A stretch of 33,415 nucleotides of DNA, taken from assembly GCA_019308925.1 (NCBI GenBank), contig JAFDHG010000015.1, forward strand, positions 1 through 33,415. The letters run 5' to 3'. Shown piece by piece: positions 27,031-33,415 of this stretch. Positions within the stretch are counted from its first letter, which is position 1. Each line of letters begins with the position of its first letter. The stretch is from Deltaproteobacteria bacterium (GTDB taxonomy: Bacteria > Desulfobacterota > B13-G15 > RBG-16-54-18). Made by a program: the position numbers and the translations under genes. Below the pieces are notes generated by a model that saw only the letters and a program-made list of their open reading frames with translations, was not told the origin of the DNA and ran no database searches.

Positions 27031-27861
27031 CCTGTACGACCTTTTAATCAGTATAATAGAAATACCTCCCAATATCATACCAACACAAAGAATCTGCCCC
27101 ATGGTAAAAGGCCCTAATATAAATCCTAACTGAGGATCGGGTTCTCTCACAAACTCAATAAAAAACCGTACCAATCCATAGCCAATAAGATATAAAGAAA
27201 AGAGAAAACCGTCAAAACATTTCGTTTTCCTCAAACTCCAAAGAATTATGAAAAGGAATATCCCCTCAAAAAAGGCCTCATAAAGTTGAGAGGGATGTCG
27301 TAATTGATGCATTGGGTCTAAAGGGAAATACATTCCCCAGGGTACAGAGGTAACTCGACCATATAGTTCTCCATTGATAAAATTGCCTATTCTGCCAAAT
27401 GTATATCCCAAAGGAATTGCAGGACAAAGAAGATCGGCAAAATTCCAGAGATTTATTCTATTTTTATGACAAAAGAAAATAGAAATTAAAATAACTGCAA
27501 TGACTCCACCATGATAAGACATTCCAGAAATGCCAATGTAGTGGAGCCCCTTTGAAAAATTAAAAGGACAGACTATCCTTAATGGATTGACTGCAAAATA
27601 TTTTAAATCGTAGAATAATACGTATCCTAACCTCCCGCCAATTATAACTCCCAGAATAGCCCACACAAAATAACTTTGTATAATTCCTTTAGGATATTCG
27701 TACCTTTCATTATTTAATCTATACAAAACAAGCAAATATACAATAGCAAAGGCAACAACATACATTAAACCATAATAACGTAGTTGAAATGAACCAATTT
27801 TAACAATATCGGGGTTGATATATTCTGGTATATGATTCCACCAGTCCAAAAAGTGCCCCAT
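27025..27861 (-). CDS. lgt: Prolipoprotein diacylglyceryl transferase
   Basis: 278 aa inner-membrane enzyme that moves diacylglyceryl from phosphatidylglycerol onto the lipobox Cys. Seven hydrophobic helices; the Lgt signature GRIGNFINGELYGR (156-169), SYHGGV with the conserved His117, GGRLGYVLFY (75-84), and LVRFFIEFVREPD near the end. AGAGGAGG lies before ATG 27861. The codon use looks much more AT-rich than in tsaD or ribD. It is flanked by attC-like palindromes, its stop is in an attC box, and its start is 40 nt past another, so it sits in a cassette. Confidence 0.95.
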   Translation of the reverse strand: MGHFLDWWNHIPEYINPDIVKIGSFQLRYYGLMYVVAFAIVYLLVLYRLNNERYEYPKGIIQSYFVWAILGVIIGGRLGYVLFYDLKYFAVNPLRIVCPFNFSKGLHYIGISGMSYHGGVIAVILISIFFCHKNRINLWNFADLLCPAIPLGYTFGRIGNFINGELYGRVTSVPWGMYFPLDPMHQLRHPSQLYEAFFEGIFLFIILWSLRKTKCFDGFLFSLYLIGYGLVRFFIEFVREPDPQLGFILGPFTMGQILCVGMILGGISIILIKRSYRT

Positions 27862-27902
27862 GCTTAAGACCTCCTCTTAAATAGTTTAAGCCCGCATTTC
27901 AT

Positions 27903-28032
27903 ATAACGGGGTGGCGGGTGAGCGAATTTGGGTGATCTGCATTGTCGATGAAGATGTGGAAAAAGTAAAGGAGGCCAAAATCAAAGGATATCTTTGCCTC
28001 TTGACAGGGTCGCTCTCAATGGATGTTAGGCG
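27903..28032 (-). repeat. attC2, degenerate
   Basis: On the minus strand it begins with GCCTAAC (28025-28031) and ends with GTTATAT (27902-27908 region). Near the left end it carries gggtgagcgaatttgggtga, a motif shared with attC4 and attC5. The arms match poorly, so folding is uncertain. Confidence 0.45.
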
Positions 28033-28175
28033 CTGTGCGTGCCGGCCTTTTGTTTTTGCAAGTTGCCGTATTTTTCTTTGAGTTCACGAAGAAATGCCTC
28101 ACGATCGGAGGAATACTTTTCGCTCAACTCTTCGCGAACCTTTCGCTGAAATTTTACAGCATCAAATTTCTTCAT
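28026..28175 (-). CDS. Small charged protein, possible partner of the PIN gene
   Basis: 49 aa, starts MKKFDAVKFQRKVREEL and is rich in Lys and Glu, likely helical. It overlaps the end of the PIN-domain frame by 14 nt. Small proteins of this kind often accompany PIN genes and may be antitoxins (inference). The TAA (28026-28028) lies inside the GCCTAAC core box of attC2, a usual arrangement in integron cassettes. Confidence 0.6.
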   Translation of the reverse strand: MKKFDAVKFQRKVREELSEKYSSDREAFLRELKEKYGNLQKQKAGTHSA

Positions 28176-28622
28176 GGATGACCTCCCTTGGGCTCCTAAT
28201 CTCTAGTATAGTATAACCCAACTTTAAGTTCACAGAATTAAAAGCACGGATGCGATCAAGATTCACGATCTGCTGGAAGTTCCAGCTAACCAGTACATCT
28301 ACTCGTTCCACCGATGCAATCGCTATATGCTGGGCATCTGCTATATGTCTGACACTTACGACTCCTTCATCAATATAATTCTGGGCCAGGATTTCTGCCT
28401 CCTCTGTGAGAAAAACATTCTCCACATTAGTATCTGGAAGATATAACAATACCTTTTTCACACCTTCTGGAGCTCCTTCAATCTCTCGTCGAGTAATGTC
28501 GGATATAACAGCAATCCTTAAGCCTTGTCGAAACTCCTCGAAAGTTGAATAGACCACTTAGAGAATTCTTCATCCTCGCATCCACCAATGACAGACATAT
28601 CGATATAAATCCGTTGCATCAT
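28162..28622 (-). pseudogene. PIN-domain (VapC-like) gene, one frameshift
   Basis: The N-terminus starts at ATG 28622 or 28619 after AGGAGTAGGATAA and reads MQRIYIDMSVIGGCEDEEF. Near 28540 it shifts frame into FEEFRQGLRIAVISDITRREIEG and continues to 28162. The core IADAQHIAIASVERVDVLVSWNFQQI (in two parts, residues about 75-100 of the second frame) matches PIN nuclease domains, with acidic metal ligands at YID, E and AD. The usual DTSV reads DMSV. Either it is inactivated or an indel error is present. From GTG 28557 a 131-residue protein lacking the first Asp could still be made. Confidence 0.7.
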
Positions 28623-28661
28623 TTTATCCTACTCCTGCGTTCATCAAAGACACGCATTTCA

Positions 28662-28729
28662 GATAACGTCTTCGGCACAAACGAAGTTGCGAAGCAATTT
28701 GGGCAATAGCTGTTTGTACTGTGTTACCG
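28662..28729 (-). repeat. attC3
   Basis: GATAACG (28662-28668) and GTTACCG (28723-28729) flank an imperfect stem, cacaaac near 28676 with gtttgta near 28712. It contains gcgaagcaatttgggcaat, a variant of the motif in attC2, 4 and 5. The PIN gene starts 40 nt to the left. Confidence 0.55.
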
Positions 28730-28768
28730 GAAGGGACCGCAACTATCCTTTTTAACAAGTCAATCTGA

Positions 28769-28805
28769 AATTCCCATTGACCCAATATGGGAATTATATT
28801 ATACT
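28769..28805 (+). promoter_or_regulatory. Promoter and operator of the toxin-antitoxin pair
   Basis: TTGACC (28777-28782), 17-nt spacer, TATACT (28800-28805). A perfect 9-bp inverted repeat AATTCCCAT (28769-28777)/ATGGGAATT (28787-28795) overlaps the -35 region, well placed for autorepression by the antitoxin or the complex. Confidence 0.65.
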
Positions 28806-28834
28806 GATTTTAATATAGCAAGGGGGTGGTCAAT

Positions 28835-29113
28835 ATGCAAAATAATATTAAAATTAGTGATAATTTCCAAGAGATTGGCACAAAAACAATGGATGACCGA
28901 AACCGACTCACTCTTGGTAAAATCTTCAAGGGCTATAAAAGGATTCGATTATATAAAAATGACCGGGGGGAGGTCCTTTTACAGCCAATTGTTGAGATTC
29001 CAGCCTCAGAACTTTGGCTTTTCCAAAACAATGAGGCTCTTGAAAGTGTTCAAAAGGGGTTAAAGGATGCATCTGAAGGTAAAATAACAAAACTTAACCT
29101 CGATGAACTTTAG
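28835..29113 (+). CDS. Antitoxin of a type II toxin-antitoxin pair
   Basis: 92 aa from ATG 28835, AGGGGG 8 nt upstream; GTG 28826 is in frame. Residues about 14-55 (TMDDRNRLTLGKIFKG, then YKNDRGEVLLQP) resemble an AbrB/SpoVT-like swapped-hairpin DNA-binding fold; the C-terminal tail ALESVQKGLKDASEGKI is a typical toxin-binding helix. It lies 9 nt before the toxin, with its own promoter, opposite to the other cassette genes. Confidence 0.75.
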   Translation: MQNNIKISDNFQEIGTKTMDDRNRLTLGKIFKGYKRIRLYKNDRGEVLLQPIVEIPASELWLFQNNEALESVQKGLKDASEGKITKLNLDEL

Positions 29114-29122
29114 GATTGTCAA

Positions 29123-29416
29123 TTGTTTGAAATCTTCCTCACTAATGAAGCAAAAGATCAACTAAATAGGTTTAAGGCTAATAAGGGTCTTGAAAAAAGA
29201 TACAAAGCAGTCAAAAAGGCCATAAGCTTTCTTTCTTCAAATCCAAGACATAAGAGCCTTAAAACCCATGAATTCAGCAGCTTGAAAGGACCGAATGGAG
29301 AGAAAGTATTTGAGGCCTACGCTGAACAATCAACTCCTGCAGCATACAGAATTTTTTGGTATTATGGCCCTGATAAAAATCAAATCACTGTTGTCGCAAT
29401 AACCCCTCATCCGTAA
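29123..29416 (+). CDS. RelE/ParE-superfamily toxin
   Basis: 97 aa from TTG 29123, AGGA upstream. Begins FEIFLTNEAKDQLNRFK and ends AYRIFWYYGPDKNQITVVAITPHP (two segments of the RelE/ParE beta-sheet core with the Arg in YRIFW). Such proteins either cut mRNA at the ribosome or poison gyrase; which one cannot be told here. Stop and attC4 are 54 nt apart. Confidence 0.8.
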   Translation: MFEIFLTNEAKDQLNRFKANKGLEKRYKAVKKAISFLSSNPRHKSLKTHEFSSLKGPNGEKVFEAYAEQSTPAAYRIFWYYGPDKNQITVVAITPHP

Positions 29417-29469
29417 ACCAAGGAGGCATTGCGTGTCTTTCACCCGTTTATAAGTTTGCGGTCATTTCC

Positions 29470-29545
29470 GATAACGTGATGCGTGTTTGCGAAGTGCCGA
29501 AGACATTTGGGTGAGCGTAGCGAACCGCAAACACGCTGTTAGGCG
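29470..29545 (-). repeat. attC4
   Basis: GATAACG (29470-29476) and GTTAGGC (29538-29544) bracket a perfect 11-bp stem GCGTGTTTGCG (29481-29491)/CGCAAACACGC (29526-29536). The inner part has atttgggtgagcgtagcgaa. The clearest attC of the array. Confidence 0.8.
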
Positions 29546-29611
29546 CTGTTGTTTATTCTGAGAAAACCTCGACATCTTGATTCCACTGATGAGTATTAAC
29601 CAGCAGAAAAA

Positions 29612-30034
29612 TCAACTGTCACTTCGGTAGGGAACGAACAAGTCCCTGAGACGAACCTCATCGCTTATCAAGGTGAACACGAGGTAAAGAATCGTGAAAG
29701 CCGAGTCAATAATGCCAGTAAACCAGAACGTGCTTGGAAAATCGTTGACGCAGAGCATATAGGCATACAACAGAACGATGTAGAAGACTCTTCCGATAAT
29801 CAGACAACCTACGTTGAGGAGATAACGTCTGATGTTAAAAGCGGACAGGAATTGTAAGTAAGCAAAGCACAAAAAGAACGAACCCAGGAAGATAGCGTAG
29901 AAGGGATGCGTCGGTGGGTTGTCGATGCTCCGACCCGTTCCAATAGCAAATATGAAGAGAAATCCTGCGACGGTGTCCCAAAGACCACTGGCAGCAAATG
30001 TCCATGCAAGGTAATTTAACGCATTCTTTTTCAT
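29612..30034 (-). CDS. Small four-helix membrane protein, unknown function
   Basis: 140 aa, no family recognised. Four hydrophobic helices (about 9-30, 44-66, 72-94, 104-124), with charged ends (RRY, RLRDLF), giving a likely N-in topology. The gene starts 18 nt after the nitroreductase-like gene and both share one cassette. The attC4 stem begins 66 nt after the stop. Confidence 0.65.
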   Translation of the reverse strand: MKKNALNYLAWTFAASGLWDTVAGFLFIFAIGTGRSIDNPPTHPFYAIFLGSFFLCFAYLQFLSAFNIRRYLLNVGCLIIGRVFYIVLLYAYMLCVNDFPSTFWFTGIIDSAFTILYLVFTLISDEVRLRDLFVPYRSDS

Positions 30035-30052
30035 CGAGCAGTACTCCTTGAT

Positions 30053-31090
30053 TTATCCTTCAATCAAAACGGCATCGAGTGGACGCCGTGGCATGGCACG
30101 TCTTTGCGGCTCGGCGTAACCGATACGAAATAAGAGTTGAGGCCAATCCGCAAGCCCCAAAATTGCCTGCAGTCTTGCCCTCTGATCCCGCACTTCCACC
30201 GGCTGATTCAAGAAGGCATACTGCAGACCCATTGAAGTAGCTGTCAGGACAAAGCGCTCGAACATTTCTCCAACTTCCAGCAGGCTTTCTTTGGTGTCCT
30301 CGCCATGCACAATGATAAGCGCGATAGCCTCTTTAGCGAATTGATAGTCCTTTTTCGCCTGAGGTTTCCCCAGGTTGAAAGTTCGCATAAACCAAGGTCC
30401 CATCCATGAGATGATTCCCGGAATTCCAAAACCGTACGCTGCAATACCATCACCTCGCCGTGTCCAATTGGAACGAACCCAAGACGCCAATTCCTGGCGA
30501 AATGCTGGATCAGACAACTGAATGCGATCGCCTTGGGAGACCAGTTCCGCAATGCTGGTTTGTATCGTTTTGTCTGTAATGATACGAATGGCAGCTTTTT
30601 GACCGGTAGTGAGCTTCTGAAGTCTTTCCAGTTCGCCTTCGGCTAAAGATCGCACTTCGTACTCAATGCGGTTGGTCCGTCGTTGAACGATAGCAGGAAA
30701 AAGCTTTTTCAGCTCAGGGTCAGTTTGACTACTTTTGGATAACCTGGCAGACGCCAACAATTCTGGTGTATTCGCTTTCGGCTGATACTGCACATCACAG
30801 GCATAGCCGAAATGCGCTGCAGCGACCCGTAGATTCATAATCGCTGCACCGATACTGATGACCAGTTCGCGGTCGTCAGGGTCCACAACAGGGAGACGTC
30901 TGGTGTAATCCGCGTAAATGAACACACCATCAGGCAAAAGCTTAAATTTCCAGGGCTGGGTATTGTGTCCCGAAGGGGCGAGGATCGCATACCTGAGCAA
31001 GAATTTGAACTTCTCCTCTAAGGCACCATCCTTTGGGAAATCCTGCTCTGCCACCTGCCAGGGTGTAACCTTGGGATCATATTTCTTCAT
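30053..31090 (-). CDS. Acg-type nitroreductase-family protein
   Basis: 345 aa, two nitroreductase-like halves. Seen: YAILAPSGHNTQPWKF (33-48), the FMN-phosphate-binding start of the fold, with VDPDDRELVISIGAAIMNL, then a second half with FVLTATSMGLQYAFLNQPVE and LLFRIGYAE. It resembles Acg/Rv2032-like proteins, which bind or sequester flavin and often lack dimer-partner residues; the substrate is unknown. GAAAGGAGG is 9 nt before ATG. Its start lies about 35 nt past the GTTAGGC box of attC5, typical spacing for a cassette gene. Confidence 0.85.
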   Translation of the reverse strand: MKKYDPKVTPWQVAEQDFPKDGALEEKFKFLLRYAILAPSGHNTQPWKFKLLPDGVFIYADYTRRLPVVDPDDRELVISIGAAIMNLRVAAAHFGYACDVQYQPKANTPELLASARLSKSSQTDPELKKLFPAIVQRRTNRIEYEVRSLAEGELERLQKLTTGQKAAIRIITDKTIQTSIAELVSQGDRIQLSDPAFRQELASWVRSNWTRRGDGIAAYGFGIPGIISWMGPWFMRTFNLGKPQAKKDYQFAKEAIALIIVHGEDTKESLLEVGEMFERFVLTATSMGLQYAFLNQPVEVRDQRARLQAILGLADWPQLLFRIGYAEPQRRAMPRRPLDAVLIEG

Positions 31091-31125
31091 CTTTTCAACC
31101 TCCTTTCATTTTTCTGTTCAATTGC

Positions 31126-31295
31126 GCCTAACGTGCTGGCGGGTAAGCGAATTTGGGTGAGCGAAGCGAACCGCTTACCTGCCTGATAGGCGAAGTGGCG
31201 CTGGCCCCAGCGATAGCTGGGGTAAGGCCGGAGGCCTTAAGCGACACGAAGCCTCATCAGGCTTTCGCTTACCCGCCAGGATGATAACGTTGGCC
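31126..31295 (-). repeat. attC5, long compound palindrome
   Basis: GCCTAAC (31126-31132) at one end and GATAACGTTGG (31283-31293) at the other. A perfect 16-bp outer stem, CTGGCGGGTAAGCGAA (31136-31151) with TTCGCTTACCCGCCAG (31264-31279). Inner hairpins: CCCCAGC/GCTGGGG and AAGGCC/GGCCTT. The left arm can also pair with the inner CGCTTACCTGCC near 31169-31180. Confidence 0.8.
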
Positions 31296-31347
31296 TTATC
31301 GTCTCGACACAAGTCAACACCAGCATATCGCTAGTGCCGTTGGCTCA

Positions 31348-31695
31348 CTAGTGGAATCGCCCAAAGAGCATTAGATTGGCCCTGAGACTGTCGGGCGCAG
31401 TAGTATCCTTACACTCTTCGTCTACCTCCTCGTAGGCTTCTTCTTCCTCTTTGACGGCCTCGGCGCGGCGGTCTGCTACCCATTTGATGCCTACGCCTTC
31501 CACAATAGTGCCCAGTGTGGTGAGCGCCGCTGGTAACCAGTCTTGCCGAAGGAAAAAAAGCACGGCAAGAACGAGAAAGACCACCACGGCTGCACCAAAG
31601 GCGAAGAGCAAGATGGTCCACAGGTTTCGCCACAGCGCAGCATCTCGGTGTCTCTTCAGTGCTGTTTTGCATGCAATGCTGATTTCATTTGTCAT
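31348..31695 (-). CDS. Two-helix membrane protein, unknown function
   Basis: 115 aa, not recognised. Two hydrophobic helices (about 26-48 and 53-70) separated by RQDW, followed by an acidic, probably coiled tail (VKEEEEAYEEVDEE). AAGGAG precedes ATG 31695, which lies about 35 nt past the GTTAGGC box of attC6. One cassette of its own. Confidence 0.6.
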   Translation of the reverse strand: MTNEISIACKTALKRHRDAALWRNLWTILLFAFGAAVVVFLVLAVLFFLRQDWLPAALTTLGTIVEGVGIKWVADRRAEAVKEEEEAYEEVDEECKDTTAPDSLRANLMLFGRFH

Positions 31696-31727
31696 TTCTT
31701 GACTCCTTATCTATTGTGGCCAATGTC

Positions 31728-31822
31728 GCCTAACGTTCCGGGGATATACGACGTTGCGACCGAAGGGAGCAATGTCCCGAAGGGCAAGGGCGTTAGCCCG
31801 AAGTGTATATGCTGTGTTAGAT
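31728..31822 (-). repeat. attC6
   Basis: GCCTAAC (31728-31734) and GTTAGAT (31816-31822) flank an imperfect stem (gatatac near 31743, gtatatgc near 31804). Inner repeats: cgaaggg occurs in several copies and cccgaagggc near 31773. Confidence 0.7.
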
Positions 31823-31844
31823 GTTGTAAATTTTAGGGATTTTG

Positions 31845-32171
31845 CTATTCCTTTTTATCGCCTATCCGTGTTTTCAAAGTTTCTATTATTCGTTCTGGAT
31901 TTTGTGTTCCTATAAGATAATCTCCTTCTCGCGTCTTCAGTTTTACAGCTTTGCCTTCTATGCCCAATAAAAAATCCTTCAAATCGATAACTACATAAGG
32001 GACTATCCTATGTTTACCATAGCGAAATCTAAAAATATCTGGGATATCATAACTTACAACCTCAAAAGAGATTATATCAATGAGCTTTATCTTCTTCTTG
32101 GTTAAACCTAACAAACGCCTAATGATTATATAAGTATCATCTATGGATGTCTGTATCCTAAATAGATACAA
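31845..32171 (-). CDS. PH-like domain part of a split membrane protein
   Basis: 108 aa. The segment VEVVSYD-like DIISFEVVSYDIPD, then VVIDLKDFLLG and GDYLIGTQNPERIIETLK, resembles the bacterial PH-like domains that end in a GTQ.PE..... helix. Its frame overlaps the membrane-helix ORF before it by 14 nt; reading GIPLVILYLFRIQ at the junction would make one protein of about 165 aa. Probably one gene with a frameshift, or two coupled ones. Confidence 0.55.
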   Translation of the reverse strand: MYLFRIQTSIDDTYIIIRRLLGLTKKKIKLIDIISFEVVSYDIPDIFRFRYGKHRIVPYVVIDLKDFLLGIEGKAVKLKTREGDYLIGTQNPERIIETLKTRIGDKKE

Positions 32172-32364
32172 AATTACAAGCGGAATACCTAATCATATGA
32201 ATGCAGAAATAAATTAAGATACGCATTGGTATGGATATTCCAAAAGTCAGTACAATACAACCTCCAATTAGTGGAATTCCAATCCATCCTGCAAGTAACG
32301 CGATAATAAACCATTTTGCATATTGTGTCTCTTGATAAATTTCTTTTATCATTTTGATTGCCAC
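32158..32364 (-). CDS. Membrane-helix part of the same split protein
   Basis: 68 aa with two hydrophobic helices (about 17-40 and 44-60: FIIALLAGWIGIPLIGG). Its last ten residues look unrelated to a protein end, and the next frame continues a helix, which points to a frameshift near 32180. It starts 9 nt after the RDD gene. Confidence 0.5.
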   Translation of the reverse strand: MAIKMIKEIYQETQYAKWFIIALLAGWIGIPLIGGCIVLTFGISIPMRILIYFCIHMIRYSACNFVSI

Positions 32365-32373
32365 GTTTTTTGA

Positions 32374-32826
32374 TTAAAGTCTTACAACAATGGTTTTAGC
32401 AACTATATCTCCAATACGCTGTCTCTTTTTACTAACCATAATTGAAATCATACCTAGTATATAAGGAGCTGGTCCCAATACATCAATAAATCTAAATAAA
32501 TTTCTCAGCAGAACTTTTAGCCACCCTGCTTTTTCTCCATTGACTTTTACTACCATTATTTTAGTTATTTTCTTTCCTATTGTTTGTCCCAGGATTCCTT
32601 CTTGTAATACAAAATAAACTAACCAGAGGAGAATCATAATCATTATAGCTAAAATATTAAATCCCTCTGGACCAACTTCCTGGTTAAAATAGGCAAGATA
32701 AGTAGGGTTGAAAAGTAAGGGACTTAAAATTAGTAATTCTATTACACATAAAATTGCTGTATCAATAATTGCTGCGGTTGCTCTTAAGCCCAAGCTTGCT
32801 AATTTTAATGTTTGTTTCCCTTCCAT
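32374..32826 (-). CDS. RDD-family membrane protein
   Basis: 150 aa. LGLRATAAIIDTAIL (residues 12-26) carries the Arg and Asp of the RDD pattern, and GQTIGKKITKIMVV (84-97) with LLRNLFRFID the conserved second half. Three to four membrane helices. RDD proteins are of poorly known function, some linked to ion transport. No strong ribosome site. Part of a four-ORF minus-strand run within one cassette. Confidence 0.8.
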   Translation of the reverse strand: MEGKQTLKLASLGLRATAAIIDTAILCVIELLILSPLLFNPTYLAYFNQEVGPEGFNILAIMIMILLWLVYFVLQEGILGQTIGKKITKIMVVKVNGEKAGWLKVLLRNLFRFIDVLGPAPYILGMISIMVSKKRQRIGDIVAKTIVVRL

Positions 32827-32848
32827 AATTAAACCTATTTATTAAACC

Positions 32849-33061
32849 CTACAACAAAATGAGACATATTATCCCAAGGATTATAAAAATTATCCCAACA
32901 ATAAGATAATACAATTGGAAAACTCTTTCATCAAATTTAGAGACAAAATTATATGTTTTACTTCCCCAGCGTTTATATCCAAAACAAAAAATAATTCCTA
33001 GCAATAAGATGGCCGTTTTCATTAAAATGACCAGTCCTTCCATAATTTGTAGAATTTTCAT
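32849..33061 (-). CDS. Small two-helix membrane protein
   Basis: 70 aa, not recognised. Two hydrophobic helices (about 8-28 and 51-70) flank a charged loop. It is the first ORF after attC7 on the minus strand, 75 nt from its core box. Confidence 0.5.
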   Translation of the reverse strand: MKILQIMEGLVILMKTAILLLGIIFCFGYKRWGSKTYNFVSKFDERVFQLYYLIVGIIFIILGIICLILL

Positions 33062-33135
33062 ATTATATGTAAATTATGTCTAAGAGTATATAAAACTGTG
33101 GTTGTATTGCAAAATCCCATTAAAAAATTTATTGC

Positions 33136-33217
33136 ATCTAACGTTATCGGGATATCTGAACTCCAAAGGAGTTAGGCAAAAGGCCGAAGGCCTGAAGCCA
33201 GATATCCCGTGTTAGCC
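33136..33217 (-). repeat. attC7
   Basis: ATCTAAC (33136-33142) and GTTAGCC (33211-33217) bracket a perfect 11-bp stem CGGGATATCTG (33148-33158)/CAGATATCCCG (33199-33209). Inner hairpin ggccgaaggcc near 33182. Confidence 0.8.
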
Positions 33218-33415
33218 GACGTTTTGCAATATAGAAGGCACAACAAAAAAAGTAAGCAGGATGAGAAAACACACTATAGGCGCAAACAACGAAAAATAAT
33301 ACAATATTGATTCTACTGCAAAAACCCCTTAATTTGATAGAAATAATTTTTAAAATAGCGAGAAAGTTCAGTAAAAACATTGACTTTTAGAGGGTCTTAG
33401 GATAACATAACATCT

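Noticed and set aside
26949-33217. CRISPR array
   Set aside because: The repeated elements are unequal in length, palindromic and separated by whole genes, not by short spacers.
33144-33380. 78-residue minus-strand ORF at the right edge
   Set aside because: It reads straight through the attC7 palindrome, has no ribosome site, and its composition fits chance hydrophobic codons in AT-rich DNA. A cassette gene may lie here, but this frame is not supported.

Overview
Chromosomal DNA of a Gram-negative bacterium, most likely Desulfobacterota (old Deltaproteobacteria) or a close relative. The reasons are a LapA/LapB-type LPS regulator, lipoproteins and Lgt, an F0-only ATP synthase cluster (atpZ-atpI-atpB-atpE) away from F1, and the gene order rplU-rpmA-obgE-proB-proA-nadD-rsfS-rlmH. 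The phylum is an inference from gene content; no rRNA or tRNA gene was seen.

Left part (1-4200, minus strand): a flippase running off the left edge, a degenerate CysH-like PP-loop protein overlapping it, a broken MNT-type nucleotidyltransferase beside a retropepsin-like protease, then a TPR lipoprotein and a repeat-bearing membrane-anchored protein. At 4290-6733 there is a secreted beta-helix protein with six C-terminal repeats. It is preceded by the decayed 3' end of a paralogue, and both end in G/C-rich terminators.

Middle part (6.9-26.2 kb), a dense housekeeping region: rlmB, a DapA-family aldolase overlapping a nicotinate phosphoribosyltransferase, the F0 genes, then a long translationally coupled run from rplU through rlmH, a LapA-LapB fusion, comF and a DUF2520 oxidoreductase. 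Convergent to these are gckA, rsmA and tsaD on the minus strand. An MBL-fold hydrolase and ribD follow from a near-consensus promoter. The comF frame has a single in-frame TGA exactly where the first zinc-ribbon Cys is expected, with a small hairpin at a SECIS-compatible distance.

Right part (about 26.4-33.4 kb): visibly more AT-rich by eye, and built of small minus-strand genes separated by 70-170 nt imperfect palindromes. The palindromes begin with RYYYAAC-like and end with GTTRRRY-like boxes. I read this as an integron gene-cassette array (attC sites; integrase outside the window, probably to the right). Cassettes carry lgt, a frameshifted PIN-domain gene with a tiny partner, a toxin-antitoxin pair in reverse orientation with its own promoter and operator, an Acg-like nitroreductase with a membrane protein, and a four-ORF set of small membrane proteins (RDD, PH-like). 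Two stop codons lie inside attC core boxes. The presence of lgt, normally an essential chromosomal gene, in a cassette is the most striking point of this part.
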